11,705 bases of DNA from the NCBI GenBank assembly GCA_905194705.1, contig CAJJTI010000051.1, positions 1-11,705 on the forward strand, written 5' to 3'. Origin of the DNA: an uncultured Solobacterium sp. Its GTDB lineage: Bacteria > Bacillota_I > Bacilli_A > Erysipelotrichales > Erysipelotrichaceae. A program made the position numbers and the translations under genes. Within the stretch, counting starts at the first letter, position 1, and every line of letters begins with the position of its first letter. Positions 1 through 6,605 of this stretch are shown here, piece by piece. The notes below the pieces were generated by a model. The model saw only the letters and a list, made by a program, of their open reading frames with translations, was not told the DNA's origin and did not search any database.

Positions 1-487
1 AATATCTAGCTAATAACTCATTAGAATATTTAGTCATATAATTAGGCTTACGATGTTCATTCAATAATGTTTTTAAAATAATCACAAGATTATTTCTAAC
101 CATATCTTCAAAACTGTTTTGTCCTGTCACATTATATGCAATTCTGTAAAAGCTTCTATTCTTTTCGATAATTTCTAAAATAAATTGAATGTTATTTTCT
201 ACAATCTTACTGGAGTTAGCTGTTGGCACAAATTCACTTTGTCCATCACCCTCACTTTGTAAAGACTTGGAAACTTGTTCCGCATGAAAACTCTCTACAA
301 AGTCATGATATACAATGGCATTTAAACAGTCATACTTATCATCAAAGTAGTTATAAAATGTAGCACGAATCACCCCTGTTGCATCACATATCTGCTTAAT
401 TGTTATCTTTTCAAATAAGTTTTTTAACATTAATTCTCGAAGATTTTCATATAAGCAAGCTCGCATATATCCTTTATGGTTTTCCAT
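1..487 (-). CDS. TetR/AcrR-family transcriptional regulator (partial, 3' end outside window)
   Basis: The frame opens at an ATG at 487 and stays open for 162 codons to the left edge, so the C-terminus is missing. The N-terminus is a TetR-type DNA-binding domain: an amphipathic helix (LYENLRELMLKNLFEKIT), then the helix-turn-helix with IKQICDATGVIRATFYNYF and DDKYDCL at about residues 29-55, which fits the family pattern 'tI..IC..AGVsR.TFY.YF..K..L'. The rest is helical and divergent, as expected for the ligand/dimer domain. The ribosome binding site GAGGTGA lies 4 nt before the ATG and overlaps the stop codon of the upstream exporter gene, so the two are very probably one transcript with coupled translation. 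A local regulator of the exporter is the natural inference. The ligand cannot be read from the sequence. Confidence 0.85.
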   Translation of the reverse strand, partial: MENHKGYMRACLYENLRELMLKNLFEKITIKQICDATGVIRATFYNYFDDKYDCLNAIVYHDFVESFHAEQVSKSLQSEGDGQSEFVPTANSSKIVENNIQFILEIIEKNRSFYRIAYNVTGQNSFEDMVRNNLVIILKTLLNEHRKPNYMTKYSNELLARY

Positions 488-495
488 TTTTCACC

Positions 496-1065
496 TCAAA
501 TCAAGCCAAAAATCCTCGAATATAAATAGATGCTGAACACGATAATTAACATTCCACCACTTACGCCAAGAATACGTGTATGTTTAGCTCCTTGTGTATA
601 TCCGATATATTGAGCTATCAATATTACAATAAAAGAAATTACAAATATCATCAATACACTTACAATAATTTCTATTTTCGAAAAACTAAATCCAATACCC
701 AAACACAATGTATCTATATTAGTAAAGATAGCTAATTTAAAACATTTTTTTAGATTGAAACTGTCATCCACACGCTCTTCAGACTCTTCTCTTTTTAATG
801 ATTTAAAGAATATATATACCCCAATAGTAAATATCAATATAATGGCAATAAATAACTTCATCTTAGAAGTAAGAAAACCAGTAAAAATAAATGATATCAA
901 ATAGCCAATTAATAATAATATTTCTGCAGCTAATGAATAAACAAGACTATAAAGCATAGCTTTCTTTAGTTCCAGCTTACGCATTGTTGCACCTTTATCC
1001 ATCATTAATACAAAACTATCCAAGGATAAACCAAGACAGATAAAAACAGCTTGTAATAACCCCAT
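496..1065 (-). CDS. MntP/YtaF-family (DUF204) membrane metal exporter
   Basis: A 189-residue, six-helix integral membrane protein, almost the length of E. coli MntP (188 aa), the Mn(II) efflux pump. Conserved family positions are visible: GLSLDSF with Asp16, KGAT at 24-27, Glu48 in the second membrane segment, and TNIDTL with Asp118. As I recall the E. coli sequence, its membrane aspartates are also at positions 16 and 118. The loop around residues 89-103 is charged and probably cytoplasmic. I chose the ATG at 1065 because it has GGGAGG 5 nt upstream; an ATG at 1104 gives a 13-residue hydrophilic extension with no ribosome binding site. The TetR gene follows after 8 nt. Substrate is inferred: members include Mn exporters and the sporulation protein YtaF, and I see no yybP-ykoY (Mn) riboswitch in the short leader. 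Confidence 0.85.
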   Translation of the reverse strand: MGLLQAVFICLGLSLDSFVLMMDKGATMRKLELKKAMLYSLVYSLAAEILLLIGYLISFIFTGFLTSKMKLFIAIILIFTIGVYIFFKSLKREESEERVDDSFNLKKCFKLAIFTNIDTLCLGIGFSFSKIEIIVSVLMIFVISFIVILIAQYIGYTQGAKHTRILGVSGGMLIIVFSIYLYSRIFGLI

Positions 1066-1119
1066 AATTACCTCCCACTCGCAAATTGCATTATTATCAT
1101 ACATGGTTCAAAAATTTAT

Positions 1120-1147
1120 TCTATAGACAAATAGATATGTTTGTAAA
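1120..1147 (-). promoter_or_regulatory. Candidate sigma-A promoter for the exporter-TetR operon
   Basis: On the minus strand TTTACA (1147-1142) and TATAGA (1125-1120) are separated by 16 nt, about 55 nt before the exporter start. The -10 box lies within the 8-bp palindrome TCTATAGA (1120-1127), a possible repressor contact. The boxes are degenerate and the region is AT-rich, so this is only a candidate. Confidence 0.4.
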
Positions 1148-1157
1148 TTCTTTCTAC

Positions 1158-1189
1158 AAAACAAAAAGAAAAGGAATCCTAACGATTCC
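1158..1189 (-). terminator. Rho-independent terminator after the pentapeptide-repeat gene
   Basis: On the minus strand GGAATC-GTTAG-GATTCC forms a 6-bp stem with a 5-nt loop, followed by TTTTCTTTTTGTTTT. It lies about 115 nt after the pentapeptide-repeat stop codon and just upstream of the exporter promoter, separating the two units. Confidence 0.8.
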
Positions 1190-1302
1190 GTCTCTTATTA
1201 ATAGGGGGAAAGAAATATCAAACTGTTTCGTTTGTTTGACACTTATATAATACTCAAAATAAATTTTGAGAGTTGGTCACTTTGTGAAAGAATGATGAAA
1301 AG

Positions 1303-1929
1303 TCATTTCACAACAATACCTAACAGTTTCGCAAAAGCAATTGCCTGTTCTTCATTTACAATTACACCTTTAATATCATTTGCTTCTACGACAATATTTG
1401 ATATATTACACCTTGTAAAATCTAGATTTTTTAATTTTGTATCATAAAATTCTGCTCTCTTGAAATCACATTCTTCAGTTGCCATATTATCTATTTTGCA
1501 CATTGAAAATCCTGTATCACTTAATACATCATCTATAAATCCACTATTTTTTATTTTTGATGAACTGAAGCAAGCATATTGAGCTTGTGTTTTTTCAACA
1601 AGTACATCTTCAAATGTACCTCTTGTAAAATCAGTTCCTGTTAATCGACATTTCCTAAAAATGACACGATGAAAAACACATTCTCTCATATCTATATTTG
1701 AAAAGTCACAATTTTCAAATATTACATCAGTAAACATCGCTCTTCTAATATGTTTTGTAAAAGTTATTTTGGTGAACTTACACTCAAAAAATTCTTTATA
1801 GTCTAATATCTTTGCACATTCTTCACTGTCAAAAAGAAAGTTATCTTGTCTATATTCTTCATTTATTTGATTAACTGGTAATAAATTTAATTCCCCGTTA
1901 AAACTTGGCTCTCTATTTTTCATATTCAT
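1303..1929 (-). CDS. Pentapeptide-repeat protein
   Basis: A 208-residue protein that, from about residue 51 to 188, shows a five-residue periodicity of Phe/Leu/Met at the central position: F66, F71, F76, M81, F86, F91, L96, F101, F106, and again F156, F161, L166, F171. Small residues and C/D/N lie between. This is the signature of the right-handed quadrilateral beta-helix of pentapeptide-repeat proteins. The C-terminal segment VNEEQAIAFAKLLGIVVK closely resembles the helical cap of a common Bacillota subgroup. Some relatives (Qnr, MfpA, McbG) protect DNA gyrase from quinolones or toxins, but most are uncharacterised, and gyrase protection here would be a guess. The start is uncertain: ATGs at 1929 and 1923 both lack a good ribosome binding site. 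The gene is divergent from the MYG1-family gene, with 45 nt between them. Confidence 0.85.
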   Translation of the reverse strand: MNMKNREPSFNGELNLLPVNQINEEYRQDNFLFDSEECAKILDYKEFFECKFTKITFTKHIRRAMFTDVIFENCDFSNIDMRECVFHRVIFRKCRLTGTDFTRGTFEDVLVEKTQAQYACFSSSKIKNSGFIDDVLSDTGFSMCKIDNMATEECDFKRAEFYDTKLKNLDFTRCNISNIVVEANDIKGVIVNEEQAIAFAKLLGIVVK

Positions 1930-1974
1930 ATTTTACTACGAAGTGTTATCATAAACTTTAGAAATGGAGATTAT

Positions 1975-2946
1975 ATGTATTCAAAGTTAAATTTATATAC
2001 ACATGACGGTTTATTTCATGCGGATGATGTATTTGCTACAGCGTTATTATCTTTAATGTGTGAAGAAATCAATGTAGTTCGCGGACCAGATACAGAAATA
2101 CCAAAAGATAAATCAAACTGGATTATTTATGATATTGGTGAAGGTGAACTCGATCATCATTCTCCAGCAAATAAAGAAGCTAATGGTGTTCATCCTGGTA
2201 CGCTTATCCCTTATGCTGCATGCGGTCTAGTGTGGAAAAAATATTATAAAGAAATATTAGAAGGTATTGACTGTCCTGAAGAATATTATGACAAAGTATT
2301 TATTTCTTTAGATAATTCACTCATTCAGGGAATTGACTGTTTCGATAATGGCTATACTCCTGTAAGTTTATTACTTGAAAAGATGCCAAATATACCAAGA
2401 GAGCAAAAGAAACAATTACAAAACAGTGGTGACTTAGGCTTTACAATCAGTAAAGTTATTAAAGACTTCAACCCAGGATGGAACAGTGATTACAGTTATT
2501 ATGAAGCCTTTATGGATGCTGTATCTTTCGCCAAAGACATTTTATTAAATCGTTTAGATAGTATTATCTCAGGTTTAGATGCGACTGATTATGTATTACA
2601 ATGTATCGCCTTCTCTTCTAATCATATTATGACAATGGATAAATTTGCCCCTTGGGAAGGTGTACTAAAATCACAAAAAAATGATCCAATTGCCCAGGAT
2701 ATCTGGTATGTTGTATATCCCGCATTAAGAGGTGGCTGGAATATACAATGTGCTTTAAGTAATCCTGATGATCGTACAAGCTTTAGACATCCATTACCTT
2801 CAGAATGGTATGGCTTAAGATATGATGAACTAGCAAAAGTATCTGGCGTAAAAAGTGCCCAATTCTGTCATATTTCTGGTTTTTTAGCTGGTTGTAAAGA
2901 TAAAGATGACACTTTAAAAATGGCCTATATCGCTATGCATAAGTAA
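1975..2946 (+). CDS. MYG1-family (UPF0160) metal-dependent hydrolase/exonuclease
   Basis: A 323-residue protein matching the MYG1 family, a DHH-like phosphoesterase fold; human MYG1 is reported as a 3'-5' RNA exonuclease. Visible motifs: THDGLFHADD at residues 9-18 (H10, H15, D17 as probable metal ligands), YDIG at 52-55, LDHH at 59-62, the acidic segment GIDCFDNG at about 119-126, and the C-terminal family block with WNIQC, LPSEWYGLR and FCHISGFLAGC. Length is normal for the family and nothing appears truncated. The ATG at 1975 is preceded by GGAG with 5-nt spacing. The gene is monocistronic, ending in a bidirectional terminator. The bacterial substrate is not known to me; RNA or nucleotide phosphoesters are the family-based inference. 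Confidence 0.9.
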   Translation: MYSKLNLYTHDGLFHADDVFATALLSLMCEEINVVRGPDTEIPKDKSNWIIYDIGEGELDHHSPANKEANGVHPGTLIPYAACGLVWKKYYKEILEGIDCPEEYYDKVFISLDNSLIQGIDCFDNGYTPVSLLLEKMPNIPREQKKQLQNSGDLGFTISKVIKDFNPGWNSDYSYYEAFMDAVSFAKDILLNRLDSIISGLDATDYVLQCIAFSSNHIMTMDKFAPWEGVLKSQKNDPIAQDIWYVVYPALRGGWNIQCALSNPDDRTSFRHPLPSEWYGLRYDELAKVSGVKSAQFCHISGFLAGCKDKDDTLKMAYIAMHK

Positions 2947-2968
2947 AAGGAGCGCTTGCTCCTTTTCA
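2945..2968. terminator. Bidirectional terminator between convergent genes
   Basis: AAAAGGAGC-GCTT-GCTCCTTTT is a perfect 9-bp stem with a 4-nt loop. It begins at the MYG1-family stop codon and reaches the stop codon of the convergent DUF1287 gene. T-rich flanks on both strands make it able to stop transcription either way. Confidence 0.85.
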
Positions 2969-3625
2969 TTTACTTATTCGATAATGACCAGCTATATCAT
3001 TTCTTTTTTCTAAAATATCTTCTTCATATCTTAATTGCCACGGGTTACTATGGTGAATGACATAGGTTATACCCTTTGAATTTCTTCTATCAGAAACAAT
3101 TCCTATATGATTCGTAAATATAACAATATCTCCACCCTGCCACTCTTCTATATCATTTATATCCGTTGTTAAACTTATCGCATTGTGTTTAAAATATATC
3201 TTTAAATTTTTAACACGCCGAAAATCAATATTTGCATCTACAACAGAAATATCATATTCTTCCGGGTATTTTATAACATCTTCTTCTACCAGCTTCTGTA
3301 AGTCATATCCTGCATTTTTCAAAGCATATCCTACTACATCCACACATGTTCCATATTCATCATCTGGATAGCCTGTAGAATAATATTTACTTTTATATTT
3401 AGGTTTTTGACTTATATATTCTAATGCACTATCTAATATATCCACTTCATCATCTATACCATCACTATCTTTATCTACTGAACTATGGAATTGGGGTATT
3501 TCCCTACTGTATTTATTTACTAAGCGTTTTGATGATGTATTTTGATAACGTAATAAAATAAACCCAAAAATAAGTGATAATACGATAATTGTAATTAAAA
3601 TTAGTTTTTTATGTTCCTTCATCAT
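2966..3625 (-). CDS. Membrane-anchored DUF1287 protein (NlpC/P60-like Cys/His fold suspected)
   Basis: A 219-residue protein with a short basic N-terminus and one hydrophobic segment at about residues 8-26 (LILITIIVLSLIFGFILL), so it is probably membrane-anchored with an extracellular domain. Residues 60-216 match DUF1287: YGTCVDVV with C94, AGYDLQKLVEEDV, NIDFRRVKNL at 132-141, GGDIVIF, NHIGIVSD with H173, IHHSNP at 190-195, and the terminal GHYR. The Cys plus two His pattern resembles NlpC/P60-type cysteine hydrolases, suggesting a cell-wall role; no activity is established that I know of. DKDSDGIDDE at 51-60 looks like a Ca-binding DxDxDG loop. Two adjacent ATGs (3625, 3622) open the gene, with no clear ribosome binding site. 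It converges on the MYG1-family gene. Confidence 0.85.
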   Translation of the reverse strand: MMKEHKKLILITIIVLSLIFGFILLRYQNTSSKRLVNKYSREIPQFHSSVDKDSDGIDDEVDILDSALEYISQKPKYKSKYYSTGYPDDEYGTCVDVVGYALKNAGYDLQKLVEEDVIKYPEEYDISVVDANIDFRRVKNLKIYFKHNAISLTTDINDIEEWQGGDIVIFTNHIGIVSDRRNSKGITYVIHHSNPWQLRYEEDILEKRNDIAGHYRISK

Positions 3626-3775
3626 ATTTCTATTATATATATTCCCAAATATTAAAAACTATCTTTTTATTATCGTTCATGCCTATTTTCACTAAGAGTT
3701 CAATAGAATAAGCAAATATTCATGTATAATTATGCGAATTACCACCTTTTTTCGCACTAAATAACGTGAATTATA

Positions 3776-3818
3776 TATAAAAAATGCCAAAAGTAGCACA
3801 TCACACACTATTTGGCAT
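3776..3818 (-). terminator. Rho-independent terminator after the DUF4353-like gene
   Basis: On the minus strand ATGCCAAA (3818-3811) pairs with TTTGGCAT (3791-3784) across a 19-nt loop and is followed by TTTTTATAT. It lies about 60 nt after the stop codon of the carbohydrate-binding protein fragment. The rest of the 250-nt gap up to 3625 holds nothing else I can support beyond an AT-rich, promoter-like stretch just before the DUF1287 gene. Confidence 0.7.
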
Positions 3819-3876
3819 CTTTGCTTTAAAACATGAGATTTTTTCAGTTTATGTTTGTTGATATTATTCTAATCCT

Positions 3877-4459
3877 TTATTTAGGTCTTTGTTGAAATTG
3901 ATTATTTTGTTTTGCAGAAAGATTTGTTTGTAAAGAGGTTATTGTTACAGTACTTACTTCAATACCACCCTGAATGATTGTATAAGTTTTTCCTGTTTCC
4001 AGTTTATTTGAAGCAATAACAAGATTTTCATAACCTTTTTCACTTGAATATGTAAATACAACATTACCTTCTTCATCTAGTATTTGTGTATCATTTGACG
4101 CATCAATCATTAAGCTGTTTACTTTTGAAGTATCACTCGGTAATAAAGCCATCATGCTGCTACCTCCAGCGAGTAGTGTTCCTCCATTTATTGTTAGTAT
4201 AGACTCATCATTTTTCATATTGCTTCCGATAAAAGAAGAATCTATTGTATTTATACCATCATCACTACTTGTAATACTTATATTTCCATCATTGATGATT
4301 AACTCTTTCGCTTCTAAACCTTCATAAGACATCGAAATATCAATCGATCCACTATTAATCGTTAAAGCTTGATCAGCGTGAATACCAGCATCACCTGATT
4401 TAAGGTTAAAAGTTCCGCCTTCTATCGTAATTGATCCATTAGCAGCTGTTATTACAGAT
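3877..4459 (-). CDS. Carbohydrate-binding domain protein (DUF4353-like), 5'-truncated remnant
   Basis: The frame encodes a right-handed beta-helix type repeat. Reading from about 4459: VITAANGSITIEGGTFNLKS, then GDAGIHADQALTI, then SYEGLEAKELIINDGNISI, then SSDDGINTIDSS, a C-terminal block with NGGTLLAGGSSMM, and a final Gln/Asn-rich tail. These D-G-I-H/N-A and Y-E-G-L/I-E motifs are typical of secreted carbohydrate-binding DUF4353 (Cthe_2159-like) proteins. The first ATG in frame is at 4332, but recognisable homology continues upstream of it, so that ATG is not the native start. At about 4448-4459 the homology stops and alcohol dehydrogenase sequence begins on the opposite strand. The signal peptide and first domains (family members are commonly several hundred residues) are missing, so it is probably non-functional as it stands. 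Confidence 0.75.
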
Positions 4460-5209
4460 GAAGTTACCCATAATAAATATGCTATAATGGATTTCCCTTT
4501 GATGCCAAAATATGCAGTATTAGATCCTAAAATGACATATACATTGCCTAAATCTCTTACTGCTTCAACTGGTATGGATGCTTTAACTCATGCAATTGAA
4601 GTTTATATTGGTAATTCAACAACAAAGAAAACAAGAGAACTAGCTCTTCTTGCAATTCGTGGTATATATCAAAATATACTTACAGCTTACACAGAACCAA
4701 CAAATGAAATTGCTAGAAGAAATATGTCATTAGCAGCTTATCAAGCAGGTATTGCCTTTTCCATAAGTTATGTAGGTTATATTCACGCTATTGCGCATTC
4801 TCTTGGTGGCTTCTATGATATACCGCACGGCCTCGCTAATGCTGTTGTAATGCCTATTGTATTAGAATCTTATGGAAGTAGCATTCACAAAAAGATGCAT
4901 GATATTGCTATTGCAGCAGGTGTCAGTAGTCAAGATGATTCTGATGAAGATGCTTGCAATAAAATGATTCAATCTATAAAAAAATTAAATCAAGAAATGA
5001 ATATTCCTAGTCATATAACAGAAATACGTACAGAAGATATACCAAAGTTAGCTCATCATGCTACTAAAGAAGCAAATCCCCTCTATCCTGTTCCTGTGAT
5101 ATATGATGATGATAAACTTGCCGCATTATATAAATTAGTTAAAGGAGATATTGAATATGGAACTAATGAAAATATGCAATATGCAAAAAGAGTATTTTTT
5201 AAGTGGTGA
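4448..5209 (+). CDS. Iron-containing alcohol dehydrogenase, 5'-truncated remnant
   Basis: From 4448 the frame reads VITDEVTHNKYAI, then the ATG at 4487 (MDFPLMPKYAVLDPKMTYTLPKS...), the standard middle of a type III Fe-dependent alcohol dehydrogenase. Numbered from that ATG, the metal-site residues are all present: D31 and H35 in GMDALTHAIE, H100 and H114 in YIHAIAHSLGGFYDIPHG, with H104 as the catalytic-site His of FucO-type enzymes. Missing are roughly the first 150 residues, including the nucleotide-binding GGGS..D motif and the GTGSEVT segment, so NAD(P)-dependent activity is unlikely. No ribosome binding site precedes 4487. The 3' end is intact and overlaps the aldehyde dehydrogenase start by 53 nt. 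Full-length family members have about 380-400 residues. Confidence 0.85.
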   Translation, partial: VITDEVTHNKYAIMDFPLMPKYAVLDPKMTYTLPKSLTASTGMDALTHAIEVYIGNSTTKKTRELALLAIRGIYQNILTAYTEPTNEIARRNMSLAAYQAGIAFSISYVGYIHAIAHSLGGFYDIPHGLANAVVMPIVLESYGSSIHKKMHDIAIAAGVSSQDDSDEDACNKMIQSIKKLNQEMNIPSHITEIRTEDIPKLAHHATKEANPLYPVPVIYDDDKLAALYKLVKGDIEYGTNENMQYAKRVFFKW

Positions 5210-6530
5210 AACCCTTTCTATCTCTTTCCGTAAAAAACAACTGCAAAAACTATATGATGTTACAAGCAAGTATGAAGATGAAATTGTTAATGCTTTAAAA
5301 GAAGATTTAGGTAAAAGTAAAGAAGAAAGCTATATGAGTGAAATCGGTATGGTTAAAACTGAAATCACCCATATGTTAAAACACATTACTTCCTACAGCA
5401 AGAAAAAGTATGTATCAAGCCCTTTAGCACAGTTTGTTTCTTTCAGTTATAAAAAGAGTGTTCCTTATGGTACTACACTTATTATGTCACCATGGAATTA
5501 TCCTTTTCTGTTAACTCTTGATCCCCTTGTTTGTGCTATCGCTGCAGGTGATACTGCAGTACTAAAACCAGGACCTGCATCTATACATACTAATGCCATC
5601 ATGAAAAAGATGATTGAAGAAATATATGATGAAAAATATATCACTTTAATTGAAGGTGGAATTGATGTTGCAAACAATCTATTAGACCAGGATTTTGATT
5701 TTGTATTTTTTACTGGTGGTACAGCAACAGGACAAATCATTTATCAAAAATGTGCTGAAAAGATGATTCCTTGCGTATTAGAACTAGGTGGAAAAAGTCC
5801 ATGTATCGTTGATGAAACTGCAGATATATCTTTAAGTGCAAAAAGAATTGTCTTTGGAAAATTCTTAAACTGTGGACAAACTTGTGTTGCCCCAGACTAC
5901 ATTCTTGTTCATCAATCCGTAAAAGATAAGCTAATTCAAGAACTGATCAAACAAATACATAAACAATATAGTAATACCCCTTTACAAAGTCCAATATATG
6001 GAAAAATCATTCATGAGGGACAATATAATCGATTATTAGGTTTATTAGATTTATCTAAAGTTATATATGGTGGTAACAGTAATAAAGAAACTTTACAAAT
6101 TGAACCAACAATTATGGATCGTGTCACCTGGAACGATAAAGTAATGCAAGAAGAAATATTTGGACCTATTTTACCCGTATTAACTTATGAAAATTTTGAT
6201 GAGATGTTAAATGAATTAAAGAGAAAACCTCATCCACTTGCTTTCTATTTATTCACAAAAAACAAAGATCATATTTCTAAAGTAGATAATGAAATGATAT
6301 TTGGTGGCGGATGTATCAATGATACAATCATTCATCTTGCAAGTACTGAATTAGGATTTGGTGGTGTTGGTGCAAGTGGTATTGGTAAATATCATGGAAA
6401 AGATGGTTTCGATGCTTTCTCTCATACAAAATCAATTATAAATAAAAAATGTTGTATAGATTTACCTATGCGATATGCTCCATACAACAATAATTTATAT
6501 AACAAATTAATTCGTTTCTTCATGAAATAA
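5157..6530 (+). CDS. NAD(P)-dependent aldehyde dehydrogenase, class 3 (fatty-aldehyde/YwdH-like)
   Basis: A 457-residue, full-length aldehyde dehydrogenase of the short class-3 type that oxidises aldehydes to acids. Motifs: SPWNYP at 111-116 with catalytic Asn114, AAGDTAVLKPGPAS at 129-142, FTGGTATG at 185-192, ELGGKSP at 209-215 with general base Glu209, CGQTC at 239-243 with nucleophile Cys243, and the C-terminal GFGGVGASGIGKYHG block. I chose the ATG at 5157 because AGGAG (5143-5147) lies 9 nt before it; a TTG at 5151 is too close to that site. The gene starts inside the 3' end of the alcohol dehydrogenase, implying translational coupling in an ancestral alcohol-to-acid operon. With that partner now truncated, how this gene is transcribed is unclear. 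Confidence 0.93.
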   Translation: MELMKICNMQKEYFLSGETLSISFRKKQLQKLYDVTSKYEDEIVNALKEDLGKSKEESYMSEIGMVKTEITHMLKHITSYSKKKYVSSPLAQFVSFSYKKSVPYGTTLIMSPWNYPFLLTLDPLVCAIAAGDTAVLKPGPASIHTNAIMKKMIEEIYDEKYITLIEGGIDVANNLLDQDFDFVFFTGGTATGQIIYQKCAEKMIPCVLELGGKSPCIVDETADISLSAKRIVFGKFLNCGQTCVAPDYILVHQSVKDKLIQELIKQIHKQYSNTPLQSPIYGKIIHEGQYNRLLGLLDLSKVIYGGNSNKETLQIEPTIMDRVTWNDKVMQEEIFGPILPVLTYENFDEMLNELKRKPHPLAFYLFTKNKDHISKVDNEMIFGGGCINDTIIHLASTELGFGGVGASGIGKYHGKDGFDAFSHTKSIINKKCCIDLPMRYAPYNNNLYNKLIRFFMK

Positions 6531-6552
6531 AAAAACTGCAATTGCGGTTTTT
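6529..6552. terminator. Strong terminator after the aldehyde dehydrogenase
   Basis: AAAAAACTGC-AATT-GCGGTTTTTT forms a 10-bp stem (one G-U pair on the plus-strand RNA) with A and T tracts on either side. It begins at the aldehyde dehydrogenase stop codon and can also serve HipA, which converges from the right and ends at 6606. Confidence 0.85.
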
Positions 6553-6605
6553 TTATACTTTATTACTTTACAAAAAGATTTGAATTGAATAAATCAAATA
6601 TTTAA

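Noticed and set aside
1254..1271. CTCAAAAT-AA-ATTTTGAG inverted repeat after the pentapeptide-repeat gene
   Set aside because: The loop is only 2 nt, no U tract follows, and a better terminator lies about 65 nt further along. It may be chance in AT-rich DNA.
1232..1447. Plus-strand open frame of 71 codons
   Set aside because: It is antisense to the 3' end of the pentapeptide-repeat gene and has no ribosome binding site or recognisable content. The TTGACA just upstream lacks a well-spaced -10 box.
5498..5740. Minus-strand open frame inside the aldehyde dehydrogenase
   Set aside because: It is a shadow of a strongly conserved coding region, with no ribosome binding site and low-complexity content.
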